In this document: one piece after another, positions 7,520 to 15,806 of the stretch
Layout of the letters: every line of letters starts with the position of its first letter
How positions within the stretch are numbered: position 1 is the first letter of the stretch
Source of the DNA: CAZITB01 sp964542055
Lineage (GTDB): Bacteria; Planctomycetota; Phycisphaerae; Sedimentisphaerales; CAMDDF01
Length of the DNA: 31,752 nucleotides
Direction: 5' to 3'
Assembly (NCBI GenBank): GCA_964542055.1
Contig: CAZITB010000016.1
Coordinates: 1 to 31,752 of the forward strand
Notes under the pieces: model-generated
Database searches by the model: none
The model's input: only the letters and a program-made list of their open reading frames with translations
Told to the model about the DNA's origin: nothing
Translations under genes and position numbers: made by a program

Positions 7520-8413
7520 TTAACTCATCGCTTCAACGCCGCCTATCAAATCCAGTAGCTCATCTGTGATTCGGCCCTGGCGAGCGCGATTGTACAGAAG
7601 TGAAAGGTCGTCTATCATTTTTTCCGCATTTTCTGCTGCACTTTTCATTGAAACAACTCTTGCAAGGTTTTCGCTCAACGCAGCGTCCCTGAAACAGGAG
7701 ATAATCGAAGACCTGATCATCATTTTCGCGGCACTGTCAAAAATTTCAAAAGCACCGGGAGAAAGATCAAAATCCTCAAATTCCAATTCCCATGGCCAAA
7801 TGATCGTAGCCCTGGTGGTAAGATCATCGATCAACTCTGTAACCGGCAAAACCGTAAGCGTTTGAGCATGCTGGCTGCCCACAGAATAAAAACGAGTATA
7901 AACAATACCCAAATAACTGATTCCATTATTCTGGTATTTAAGGGCGAAGTCATCAGCGATTTTCCAGGCTTGCTTGTAATCCGGTACCTGATCGAAATCT
8001 TCGAATACATCTTTGATTTCCAAGTTTCTATATCGCAGGTGACTTATAACTTTTCGTCCGTAAGCATAAATCTCAAGTTTCTTTTTCATCCTTTTTGCAC
8101 GCTTGAGATGTATGTCAAGCAGCCTGTAAATATTATTATTGTAGCCGCCGCAAAGCCCCTTGTTACTTCCAATTACAATCACTGCCATTGTGTCAGAATC
8201 GTTATCCTTAGCCAGAGGATGAGCAATTGGTTCTTCTGCAGTGATCAGCAGATAAGCCAATTGAGCGAGAGAGTTATAAAAGGCGCTGCTGGATTCCCAC
8301 TGGTCGTAGAGATCCTTGTACTTGGATGTAGATATCATCTCCATTGTACGCGTAACCTTTAAAATATTCGCAACGGCTTTTTTCCGCTGCGTAAGTTCTC
8401 TCATTCCAGCCAA
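7520..8413 (-). CDS. atpG: F1Fo ATP synthase gamma subunit
   Basis: 297 residues, forming the rotor shaft inside the alpha/beta hexamer. Conserved parts are the N-terminal helix (MAGMRELTQRKKAV, MEMISTSKYK), GSNKGLCGGYN around residues 81-91, and the C-terminal helix ending YNRARQGRITDELLDLIGGVEAM. The start is taken as the TTG at 8413: it is preceded by GGGAGG at 7-base spacing and gives the family-typical MAG start. The ATG three codons later has no such site. The gene follows atpA by three bases. Confidence 0.96.
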   Translation of the reverse strand: MAGMRELTQRKKAVANILKVTRTMEMISTSKYKDLYDQWESSSAFYNSLAQLAYLLITAEEPIAHPLAKDNDSDTMAVIVIGSNKGLCGGYNNNIYRLLDIHLKRAKRMKKKLEIYAYGRKVISHLRYRNLEIKDVFEDFDQVPDYKQAWKIADDFALKYQNNGISYLGIVYTRFYSVGSQHAQTLTVLPVTELIDDLTTRATIIWPWELEFEDFDLSPGAFEIFDSAAKMMIRSSIISCFRDAALSENLARVVSMKSAAENAEKMIDDLSLLYNRARQGRITDELLDLIGGVEAMS

Positions 8414-8416
8414 GTT

Positions 8417-9946
8417 TTAGCCTCCCGCCTCTGGTGCAAACTTAAAGATGTTTTTATAATCATTTATATCAGCTTCGATTTTGGCTTTTGTCTCATCAGA
8501 AAAATCGCCGGTATCGTCAATCTCATTGAGATGATCACGTCTTTCTTTATTCATCCAAAGAATAAAGTTATCAGTAAATGACTGGACCTGGTCAACTTCA
8601 ACATCATCGAGAAAGCCTGCAGAACCCGCATAAATACTCACAATCTGTTCAGATAATTTCAACGGAGAATATTGCGGCTGTTTCAAAACTTCGACCATCC
8701 TGTAACCCTTATCAAGCTGCCTTTGCGAAGCGGCATCAAGTTCAGTTCCTAAGCGTGCAAAATCCTGGAGTTCGCGAAATAGGGCCAGATCAAGTCTCAA
8801 CTTGCCTGCAACTTTTTTCATGGCATTGGATTGGGCATGTCCACCCACCCTGCTGACGCTAATGCCGACATCAACAGCAGGACGCACACCTGAAAGAAAC
8901 AAATCTCTCTGCAAATAAATCTGGCCATCGGTAATGGAAATTATGTTTGTCGGAATATATGCGGAAACCTGGCCTTCCAGCGTTTCCACAATCGGAAGAG
9001 CGGTCATCGAACCGGCACCTTTTTCATCGTTCAATTTTGCACTTCTTTCAAGAAGCCTGCTGTGCAAATAGAATATATCGCCCGGAAAAGCTTCGCGCCC
9101 CGGAGGCCTTCGCAAAAGCAAACTAAGCTGCCTGTAAGAATTTGCATGTTTGCTTAAATCGTCATATACACAAAGAGTATTCATGTGCTTTTCATACATA
9201 AAGTATTCAGCAATCGCACAGCCGGCATAAGGAGCGATATACTGCATCGGGGCGCTGTCACCAGCTGAAGCAGAAACAACAACCGTATAATCAAGAGCCT
9301 GATGTTGTCTGAGAATTTCAACGATAGCAGCTACGGTCGATTCTTTTTGCCCGATCGCAACATAAACACAAATTACATTTTTGCCCTTTTGATTTATTAT
9401 GGTATCGAGGGCAATAGCGGTTTTGCCGGTTTTTCTATCACCGATTATTAGCTCACGCTGGCCCATTCCAATCGGTATCATCGAATCAATGCTTTTGAGG
9501 CCAGTCTGGAGCGGTTTCTTTACAGGCTGACGATCCGCAATGCCGGGAGCCTCGCTTTCAATAAGCCGTGTTTGATCTGTTTCGATTTCAGGCCCGCCGT
9601 CCATAGCTCGGCATAAAGGGTCGACCACTCTTCCTAAAAGCTCTTTACCAACCGGTATGGATAGAACTTTACCCGTTGACTTTACCTGGGCCCCTTCTTT
9701 GATATCTTTATAATCGCCATAAACAACAGCACCTACCGAATCTGCTTCAAGGTTAAAAACTTCGCCAAGCACACCTCCTTCGAACTCAAGCATTTCACCA
9801 GACATGGCATTACTTAGACCGAAGATGCTGGCAATTCCGTCGCCTATCTCGACGACTTTGCCAATATCTTCAACCTCAAGCTCTTTTTTATACTGGCTGA
9901 TCTGCTGCTTGATCACGCTGCTTATTTCATTAACATCAAATTTCAT
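8417..9946 (-). CDS. atpA: F1Fo ATP synthase alpha subunit
   Basis: 509 residues, normal length. The nucleotide-binding P-loop at 169-176 reads GDRKTGKT, where most homologues have Gln in place of Lys172. The signature PYAGCAIAEYFMY and the VGISVSRVGGHAQ region with the conserved Ser-Arg are present. It forms the non-catalytic sites of F1. The start overlaps the atpH stop by four bases (ATGA) and is preceded by AAGGGAA. The Gln-to-Lys change in the regulatory P-loop is the only oddity noticed, and how widespread it is in related lineages is not known to me. Confidence 0.97.
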   Translation of the reverse strand: MKFDVNEISSVIKQQISQYKKELEVEDIGKVVEIGDGIASIFGLSNAMSGEMLEFEGGVLGEVFNLEADSVGAVVYGDYKDIKEGAQVKSTGKVLSIPVGKELLGRVVDPLCRAMDGGPEIETDQTRLIESEAPGIADRQPVKKPLQTGLKSIDSMIPIGMGQRELIIGDRKTGKTAIALDTIINQKGKNVICVYVAIGQKESTVAAIVEILRQHQALDYTVVVSASAGDSAPMQYIAPYAGCAIAEYFMYEKHMNTLCVYDDLSKHANSYRQLSLLLRRPPGREAFPGDIFYLHSRLLERSAKLNDEKGAGSMTALPIVETLEGQVSAYIPTNIISITDGQIYLQRDLFLSGVRPAVDVGISVSRVGGHAQSNAMKKVAGKLRLDLALFRELQDFARLGTELDAASQRQLDKGYRMVEVLKQPQYSPLKLSEQIVSIYAGSAGFLDDVEVDQVQSFTDNFILWMNKERRDHLNEIDDTGDFSDETKAKIEADINDYKNIFKFAPEAGG

Positions 9947-10494
9947 TTGATTCCCTTAATATGTTTGACTGCCCTTTTCAAGGCACCTTTCACCGAATTA
10001 TCAACTACTCTGCCCTGACAATTGATTATGATACCTCCCAGCAGAGAAGGATCTATTCTTTTTTCAAGTTTTATTTCTTTCTTGGTTGCCGATCTTAATT
10101 CTTCAATCAGCTCTGTCCTGCTTTGATCATCAAGCTCTCTATCTACAGTGATCTGCACATGCAGCAACCCCTTGTTTTCATCAAGTTCCTTTAAAAAATA
10201 ATCTTTTATATTTTCAAATATTGCAATACGATCATTTTTGATAAGGATATGAAGAAAATTCAAGATTGTCTGGCTGAGTCTATTGCTAAAGGCAGTATCA
10301 ACCAGATCAGCTTTTTTTTTGAAGGATATAAACGGGGCTTTTAGAAAATTTTCGAAATCAGGATTCTGCTTAAAAACTTCCTGTATGAAACATAACTGCT
10401 CAAATGATTGATCCAGCATATCAGACTCAGCGGCAAGATCGAAAACCGCCTGTCCATAAGCCTTAGACATACTGTAATCATTCAACTCATTCAT
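9943..10494 (-). CDS. atpH: F1Fo ATP synthase delta subunit
   Basis: 183 residues, forming the peripheral-stalk cap of F1 (OSCP-like). The N-terminal helical domain begins SMSKAYGQAVFDLA, and the C-terminal domain has the typical DPSLLGGIIINCQGRVVDNSVKGALKRA motif of the family (about 148-175). The start overlaps the end of atpF by 8 bases, so translation is coupled. Membership is clear from motif and operon position. Confidence 0.95.
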   Translation of the reverse strand: MNELNDYSMSKAYGQAVFDLAAESDMLDQSFEQLCFIQEVFKQNPDFENFLKAPFISFKKKADLVDTAFSNRLSQTILNFLHILIKNDRIAIFENIKDYFLKELDENKGLLHVQITVDRELDDQSRTELIEELRSATKKEIKLEKRIDPSLLGGIIINCQGRVVDNSVKGALKRAVKHIKGIK

Positions 10495-11050
10495 TTATCT
10501 TAGCTTTGAAAGTTGCAACCGCATCATCGATTAATTTTTTGTTATCTTCATTGGAAACGCTTCTGCCTAAAACTTCGCTGCTCAAGCCAAAGACCATATC
10601 ACCGATGTTTCCCATCAATTCTGCTTTCGCTTTTAACTTGGCATACTCAATTTCCTGCTGAGCTCTTTTACGGGTAGCCTCATTTTCGCTTTGAGTTTTA
10701 TCAACTAAAGCCCTGGCTTCATTTTGAGCCCTAGCCATATACTTTTTGGCAATTTCTGCGCCTTCCTGGTCAACCTGCAAAATTCTATCCTGGTATTCCT
10801 TCAACTTGATCTGGGCATCCTGGTGCGTTTTTTTGGCATCATCGATTTCTTTTGCGATATGCTCTTCGCGAGTCTTAAGACCTTCCAGGATATAACGCCA
10901 TGCGAACCGTTTAAGCACAAAAATCAATACAATAAACCAGATTATGGTCCACAGTGAATCTCCAAGAGTACCACTGAAAATGCCGTTGCTTTCAGCCTCT
11001 TCAACAGCCCCAAGCAAATAGGTACCAGATATCAATGTCAAATTCAACAT
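10487..11050 (-). CDS. atpF: F1Fo ATP synthase b subunit
   Basis: 187 residues. One N-terminal membrane segment (about 31-50, SLWTIIWFIVLIFVLKRFAW) is followed by a long charged coiled-coil helix forming the peripheral stalk. A periplasmic-side extension of about 25 residues precedes the membrane helix; the MLNLTLISGTYLLGA start is hydrophobic enough to be a signal peptide. The AAGGTG ribosome binding site is well placed. Only one b-type gene is present, so the stalk should be a b homodimer. Confidence 0.95.
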   Translation of the reverse strand: MLNLTLISGTYLLGAVEEAESNGIFSGTLGDSLWTIIWFIVLIFVLKRFAWRYILEGLKTREEHIAKEIDDAKKTHQDAQIKLKEYQDRILQVDQEGAEIAKKYMARAQNEARALVDKTQSENEATRKRAQQEIEYAKLKAKAELMGNIGDMVFGLSSEVLGRSVSNEDNKKLIDDAVATFKAKINE

Positions 11051-11071
11051 TTTTAAACACCTTGAGCCTTA

Positions 11072-11368
11072 TTAAAGACTGTTCCACACTGCGATAAAAC
11101 AAATAACCATTCCGAACAATGCAACACCTTCTATCATAGATGCGGCAATGATCATTGTGGTAAATATTCTGCCGCCGGCTTCGGGTTGACGGGCAATTGC
11201 CTCTGTCGCATGTCCGCCAAGCCTGCCGATTCCCAATCCGGCTCCGATAACGATCAGACCTGTAGCTGCCAAGCCGCCCAAAAGACCAAATGCTGCATCA
11301 TCAATGCCTCCATTTTGAGCAACCTCGGGTGCCTGCGCGAGAATAGAATTAATCAAACTCAACATCAT
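11072..11368 (-). CDS. atpE: F1Fo ATP synthase c subunit (predicted proton type)
   Basis: 98 residues: two membrane helices joined by the polar loop ARQPEAGG (59-66), the signature of c subunits. The ion carboxylate is Glu80 in SMIEGVAL. Aligned with the sodium-binding ring of Ilyobacter, the Gln of helix 1 is Ile47 here and the Ser after the Glu is Gly81. The sodium ligands are therefore missing and proton coupling is predicted. An N-terminal extension of about 25 residues precedes helix 1. A strong GGAG ribosome binding site fits the need for many copies of this subunit. ATG at 11365 is an alternative start. Confidence 0.96.
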   Translation of the reverse strand: MMLSLINSILAQAPEVAQNGGIDDAAFGLLGGLAATGLIVIGAGLGIGRLGGHATEAIARQPEAGGRIFTTMIIAASMIEGVALFGMVICFIAVWNSL

Positions 11369-11396
11369 TTTAATTTCTCCATAAAAATTTTAATTG

Positions 11397-12209
11397 TTAA
11401 TGTTCGCCAGCAATCGAAAAACTTATAAATATTGCAGTTAAATACGTGAAAATATACGCTTGAAGGACCGCCACGAAAATTTCGATAAAACTCATAACAA
11501 CAGCAAATAATATCGAAGGGCCGGCAACTGCATAATTTTTAAAAATAACAGTAAATCCAATGATCACACTAAGCAAAACATGGCCTGCGAAAATATTTGC
11601 AAACAAGCGAATTGCCAAAGCAAAGGGTTTAATAAGTGTACTTAGAACTTCAATTAGAAAAACAAAAGGCTTAAGAACCAAAGGCACTGGAGGTGCAAAA
11701 TTTCTGATATATCCTCTAACCCCCTGCTCTTTCATTCCCGAAAAATGTATCATAAATAATGAAATAATCGCTAAAGCCCCGGTAACCCAGATATTTGCCG
11801 TCGCCGCTCCGCCTATGTGTTCAGCTTTGATACCCACTGTAATACTTAGCAAATTGAATATTTTTTCAAAAGGAACCAGGCCCAGCAGATTAAGTGTAAC
11901 AATGAAAAAAAATAGCGTCCAAAGAAAACCGATATAACGATCGGTCTTTTCATGCAAAAAAGGCCGAGCCATTTCTTCACGTATGAATACGCATACCCCT
12001 TCAATAAAATTCCCAAAACCGGTCCTGACAAGCCCCCCTTTTCTGATTGACAACGGTATAGCAATACAAAGCAAAACAGCAGATACAAATATCATCAGCA
12101 TATGGTTGCTGAACTCAATTTTATATCCGAACATAGTAAAGGTAAACAGCGTGTGCGAAGCTATCTCTTTAACAGGATCGATTTGAGCTAACATGCCAAA
12201 AGCTGTCAT
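11397..12209 (-). CDS. atpB: F1Fo ATP synthase a subunit
   Basis: 270 residues, about five or six membrane helices. The essential Arg201 lies in ALAIRLFANIFAGHVLL, the helix facing the c-ring, and an upstream LIKPFALAIRL context matches the family. The start overlaps the small atpZ-like gene by four bases (ATGA), with AGGAA in front. The subunit provides the two ion half-channels. The gene order atpZ-B-E-F-H-A-G-D-C is the standard bacterial one. Confidence 0.96.
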   Translation of the reverse strand: MTAFGMLAQIDPVKEIASHTLFTFTMFGYKIEFSNHMLMIFVSAVLLCIAIPLSIRKGGLVRTGFGNFIEGVCVFIREEMARPFLHEKTDRYIGFLWTLFFFIVTLNLLGLVPFEKIFNLLSITVGIKAEHIGGAATANIWVTGALAIISLFMIHFSGMKEQGVRGYIRNFAPPVPLVLKPFVFLIEVLSTLIKPFALAIRLFANIFAGHVLLSVIIGFTVIFKNYAVAGPSILFAVVMSFIEIFVAVLQAYIFTYLTAIFISFSIAGEH

Positions 12210-12430
12210 TTCCTGAATTCTTTCGTTGATTTGAAAATATAATAAAACATAAGTAAAAATCCTATAAAAAAGCCGGTAATCAAAAATTCCGGTTCTTCAT
12301 TACCAATCAGTCTGTCTATCCAGTAGCCTGCAAACGCAAACAGACAAACCACTACAGCAAATTCGATCCCGATCCCTGCCCATCGAAGTTCTTTTCTGCT
12401 AAAATTTTTGTCGTCTCTAACTGCACACAT
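12206..12430 (-). CDS. AtpZ/AtpI-family small membrane protein
   Basis: 74 residues with two membrane helices (about 17-36 and 46-64). The first carries GIGIEFAVVVCLFAFAGYWIDR, resembling the AtpZ/AtpI family (GxGxE...GYWLD) found at the head of ATP synthase operons and linked to c-ring assembly or divalent cation transport. It overlaps atpB by four bases. A 78-base gap separates it from the HEAT-repeat gene upstream. A separate four-helix AtpI is not seen. Family assignment rests on helix pattern and position. Confidence 0.8.
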   Translation of the reverse strand: MCAVRDDKNFSRKELRWAGIGIEFAVVVCLFAFAGYWIDRLIGNEEPEFLITGFFIGFLLMFYYIFKSTKEFRK

Positions 12431-12508
12431 TCTCTGTCAATCCTTTCCCTAGCCATAAAGATTTCGATTGTTTATGTGCCCGAAAACAACTTGCAAGAAA
12501 AGCTGTTT

Positions 12509-14275
12509 TTAGATTACAGCCTGATCCAGAATCAGATCTTTAACCTTATCACTTGGCAAGCTCAAAGCTCCATAGGCTCCGGCAGCTCCAGATCGGATAC
12601 TTTGGTCTATCTGCTCATTGTTGATGATCTGGTATATCCGGTCTACCTGCTGATCTTCAAGTAGATTGCCAAACAATTTCGCTGACGTGGACAAAGCTGA
12701 AAAAGCCTGTAATCTTACAGTCAAGCTGTTATCTTCGTTCAATGCAGCATCAGCGATCGCTCGTTGTGCATCAGGGCTCTGAAGTCTTGCTAATACCTTC
12801 TGGGCCATAACTTTCATTTCTTCGCGAGAATCTTTAAGTGCTTCCAATATGGCAGGTTTAGCTTTGATAACATTAACGATTTCATTTTCCTGAACCGCAA
12901 GTTTATGCATCACGTTTATAGCTCTCATCGAATACTCTTGAGCAAGCTGCTGGTCAAAGTCTTCGGTTTCGGCCGCGCTTAGTGCCTGTGCAAGATTTTC
13001 AATGATCAATTCGCTCTCTGGGAACCTTATTGTAGGTCCTGCCTGACCGATAGCAATTGCGGCTGAATATCTCACCGCCTTGTCATCGTAAGATAAAGCT
13101 TCGATCAGCGGCTGTTTTGTTCCTACCATATAAAGTAAAGACTTTTCTCCGGCACTTACCGCCAGAGCTTCAACTGCCTGGAGTGCAACATAATCATCAC
13201 CATCATTCAAGGCTCTTTGCAAAGTTATATGCAGAAATTCAGGACCTGCAGTTTTAGCATAGGTCATAGCATCTGCATGGTTTGGACCGAAATAATCGGG
13301 CACGCCCAAATCGTTCTCTTCAATCTGGAAAAATGCCGCAACCCATAATCCTATAGCTTTTCCTATATTCGGATCGGCACGAAGAGCCCATTCACAGCAT
13401 CTCATAGACATCGCATAGTAAAAATTATCCAAAGCAACTTCTTCGCGAATAAGCCTGCCCTGATCTTTGTCCCAGAACCAAACATTTCCGAAATCATAAC
13501 CGGCTCTTACACTAAGCGACTCTTTTTGATAATAGTAATCATTTGCAAGCGAGAAAAACAACTCAGCCGCAGAAAGATTCATTGCCCTGGGATCTATCTT
13601 GTTAATTGCATTAACTGCAAGCTGTTTCATTTGGGGGGAATTGTCACCCTCGACAACATATTTCAAATACGGCAATGCGTGAGCATAACCGATTTCACCC
13701 AAAGCGTTAATAATTTCTGCTTTCACCGCCACGTTTTGAGTCTGCAATGCCCCCGCCAGCGGCCTGATTGCATCTCTGCCGATTTTCGGAAGTGCCGATG
13801 TAACGTTAGCAAATTCATCCCTTCTGGAAGGGTCGGATAACGCATCGATCATCAAAACCACTGCATACTCACCTGAATTTTTAAGCCTTTCGATCGCTTT
13901 CAACCTGCCTCTTGATGTACTGCTTAATCTGCGAATCTCTTCGGCAATGATTGCAGCGTCGGTTCTTCTTTCGTATCGGCCTTGTTCAATAATATCAAGA
14001 ATTTCACCAGAGACTTCTTTGAGCTGTTCACTATGAGCATACATATTTAACAACAGATTGTACCCAGCCGGATTTTCTTTCGAAATAGCCAAAAGCTCCT
14101 TGGGGTCAGGATCACTGTTGATAATCTTCTGACCATAAGATTCCGCCAGTTCGATACGCCCTATCTTTGCATAGTGAATAAACTCGGACCAATCATTCTC
14201 AAGCTGCGCACCAAACGCAACACTTCCAAACAGAGAAGATAATACAAAAAGTATGATTCCTAATTTTCTAAACAT
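12509..14275 (-). CDS. Secreted HEAT-repeat protein at the head of the ATP synthase operon
   Basis: 588 residues. The N-terminus is a signal peptide: MFRK, a hydrophobic core, then VAFGA before a polar QLEND. Residues about 145-230 contain HEAT/PBS-lyase-type helical repeats (DAIRPLAGAL, KAEIINALGEIG, ALPYLKYVVEG), and similar repeats fill about 355-585. Between them is a region with tetratricopeptide-like composition (YYAMSMRCCEWALRADPNIGKA). The ribosome binding site GGAGAG and a good promoter (14367-14394) precede it. No promoter is clear between this gene and atpZ, so it is probably the first gene of the ATP synthase transcript. HEAT repeats bind proteins; the partner and role are unknown. 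Confidence 0.8.
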   Translation of the reverse strand: MFRKLGIILFVLSSLFGSVAFGAQLENDWSEFIHYAKIGRIELAESYGQKIINSDPDPKELLAISKENPAGYNLLLNMYAHSEQLKEVSGEILDIIEQGRYERRTDAAIIAEEIRRLSSTSRGRLKAIERLKNSGEYAVVLMIDALSDPSRRDEFANVTSALPKIGRDAIRPLAGALQTQNVAVKAEIINALGEIGYAHALPYLKYVVEGDNSPQMKQLAVNAINKIDPRAMNLSAAELFFSLANDYYYQKESLSVRAGYDFGNVWFWDKDQGRLIREEVALDNFYYAMSMRCCEWALRADPNIGKAIGLWVAAFFQIEENDLGVPDYFGPNHADAMTYAKTAGPEFLHITLQRALNDGDDYVALQAVEALAVSAGEKSLLYMVGTKQPLIEALSYDDKAVRYSAAIAIGQAGPTIRFPESELIIENLAQALSAAETEDFDQQLAQEYSMRAINVMHKLAVQENEIVNVIKAKPAILEALKDSREEMKVMAQKVLARLQSPDAQRAIADAALNEDNSLTVRLQAFSALSTSAKLFGNLLEDQQVDRIYQIINNEQIDQSIRSGAAGAYGALSLPSDKVKDLILDQAVI

Positions 14276-14366
14276 AAATACTCTCCAACAAGTAAGAGCT
14301 TTGATATTGAAACAAAGCTAACTAATAATAAGATAATACCTTATAACAAAAAAAATTCGAACATGT

Positions 14367-14394
14367 ATTATAAAAACCCTGCACTAAAAGTCAA
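14367..14394 (-). promoter_or_regulatory. Sigma70 promoter of the HEAT-atp operon
   Basis: Minus strand: -35 TTGACT (14394-14389), 16-bp spacer, -10 TATAAT (14372-14367). The -10 is a perfect consensus. The leader to the HEAT gene ATG would be about 85 nt. It is the only strong promoter seen in front of the HEAT and ATP synthase genes. Confidence 0.7.
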
Positions 14395-14426
14395 ACTAAA
14401 ATAATGGCAGAGAAAAATTAAAAGAC

Positions 14427-14494
14427 TGCAAAAATCCCTAATTCTGTACTTTTTTTCTAATTTCAATCTTAACCTTTGCAAAAATCCCCGATTC
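14427..14494. repeat. Pair of 18-bp direct repeats in the divergent control region (operator candidate)
   Basis: TGCAAAAATCCCTAATTC (14427-14444) and TGCAAAAATCCCCGATTC (14477-14494) differ at two positions and start exactly 50 bp apart. The second overlaps the -35 box of the predicted rubredoxin-nqr promoter. Two near-identical sites spaced by whole helical turns between two energy operons look like binding sites for a regulator. Confidence 0.5.
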
Positions 14495-14504
14495 GACTTA
14501 AAAT
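14476..14504 (+). promoter_or_regulatory. Promoter of the rubredoxin-nqr operon
   Basis: -35 TTGCAA (14476-14481), 17-bp spacer, -10 TAAAAT (14499-14504); the leader to the rubredoxin ATG is about 36 nt. The -35 is shared with the second 18-bp repeat. Confidence 0.5.
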
Positions 14505-14547
14505 TAGTCTAAAAGAGTCAAGTTTACTACTATGAAAGGTTGATTTT

Positions 14548-14703
14548 ATGAAGTACAAATGTCTTTTGTGTGGCTATATATATGACCCCGAAGCTGGGGA
14601 TCCCGATAACGGTGTAGAACCGGGCACTTCTTTCGAAGGCCTCCCCGATGATTGGGTTTGCCCTGAATGTGGTGCAAGTAAAGAAGACTTTGAACCTGCA
14701 TAA
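14548..14703 (+). CDS. Rubredoxin
   Basis: A 51-residue protein. It has two CxxC knuckles, CLLCG (Cys5, Cys8) and CPECG (Cys38, Cys41), plus the family core GYIYDPEAGDPDNGV, PGTSFEGLPDDWVCP and a C-terminal KEDFEPA. Four Cys bind a single iron, making a small one-electron carrier of the cytoplasm. GAAAGGT precedes the ATG by about 7 bases. It is the first gene of the operon, and nqrB begins 32 bases after its stop with its own ribosome binding site. In anaerobes rubredoxins serve oxygen and superoxide reduction. The position directly before the NQR core suggests a link to that complex, but this is inference. Confidence 0.95.
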   Translation: MKYKCLLCGYIYDPEAGDPDNGVEPGTSFEGLPDDWVCPECGASKEDFEPA

Positions 14704-14735
14704 TAAGTTTATCCCTTGAAAGCAGAGGGTTTTGA

Positions 14736-15806
14736 ATGGCTGAAAATAAAAAGCCTAAAAAGCTGATTCGCAAACAACCCCCGATGACAAGGGTTCTGAT
14801 TGCCCTTGTACCTTCAATTGCGGGCGGAATATACTTTTTCGGCTGGCGATCATTGGCATTAATACTGGCTGCAGCCATAATCGGTTTTGCAACCGAATGG
14901 ATGTTTTGCAAAAATCGAAATGAACCCGTTTCAGAAGCTGTATTCGTAACCACCACCCTTTTTGCGCTGGTTATGCCCCCAAATGTCCCCTGGCATGTAC
15001 TCCTTATAGGAACAATTTTCGCGGTAATGTTCACCAAAGAGGTATTCGGAGGGTTTGGCAGAAATATTTTCAACCCCGCCCTTGCAGGCAGATGCTTTGT
15101 ATATATATGTTTTCCGCTGGCAATGACCGGCCTATGGGCGCCTGTCGCACAAGGTCCATGGGGTGCTTTAGACCGATGGTCAACCGTTACAGAGGAAAAT
15201 GTCATCACCGGCGCGACTCCAATGGGACTTCAAAAATCCGGAAAACTGGCAATAAGCACCACACAGCCCCAAACCGAAAACTGGCAGCAGCAAATTTACC
15301 AGGAAGACGACGAAACAGTATATGTCAAACCCTTGACTATGATAAAAACATTAACCGTCGGCAGATTGGCCGGAACGATGGGCGTAACATCGGCATTTCT
15401 GATAACTATAGGCGGAATTTACCTTTTCTGGAACAAAACCGCAAGCCGAGCCATTATTCTTTCTGTTATTCTTTCATATATTTTCTGGAATCAGATTTTA
15501 ACATGGTTCGATGTTCCCCGATTTTACGGTTCAATTTATCCGCTTTTGGGCGGGGGATTCCTGTTCGGAGCCTTTTATATGGCAACCGATCCCGTCTCCA
15601 GCCCCCGGAGAACCCTTTCAAGGATAATCTACGGCATTATTATCGGAACATCCACCATGGTTATCAGGAATTTTTCGATCTTCAATGGCGGGCTGATGTT
15701 TTCGATCCTTATCGGCAATATGTTCGCGCCGATACTAGATTATTCCGTCGATGCATATAATAAGAAGAAAAAAGAAAGAATTTCCAGAAATGAGGTGGCG
15801 GCATGA
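14736..15806 (+). CDS. nqrB: Na+-NQR subunit B (RnfD/NqrB family)
   Basis: 356 residues with about ten membrane helices. The flavin site is present: TGAT with Thr161, the residue carrying covalent FMN in this family. FGRNIFNPALAGRCF and YMATDPVSSP match NqrB more closely than RnfD (which has GQNPFNPA and ILTDPVTAS). It is about 55 residues shorter at the N-terminus than Vibrio NqrB, so its start resembles RnfD. An AGAGGG site lies 6 bases before the ATG, and its end overlaps nqrC by 4 bases. NqrB passes electrons from FMN through riboflavin to quinone and forms the sodium path. RnfD remains the alternative call. Confidence 0.85.
   Translation: MAENKKPKKLIRKQPPMTRVLIALVPSIAGGIYFFGWRSLALILAAAIIGFATEWMFCKNRNEPVSEAVFVTTTLFALVMPPNVPWHVLLIGTIFAVMFTKEVFGGFGRNIFNPALAGRCFVYICFPLAMTGLWAPVAQGPWGALDRWSTVTEENVITGATPMGLQKSGKLAISTTQPQTENWQQQIYQEDDETVYVKPLTMIKTLTVGRLAGTMGVTSAFLITIGGIYLFWNKTASRAIILSVILSYIFWNQILTWFDVPRFYGSIYPLLGGGFLFGAFYMATDPVSSPRRTLSRIIYGIIIGTSTMVIRNFSIFNGGLMFSILIGNMFAPILDYSVDAYNKKKKERISRNEVAA

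Noticed and set aside
14546..15208. 220-residue ORF on the minus strand
   Set aside because: It is antisense to both rubredoxin and nqrB, both of which are convincing genes.
15092..15760. 222-residue ORF on the plus strand
   Set aside because: It is a shifted frame inside nqrB, which has an intact FMN site and family motifs.
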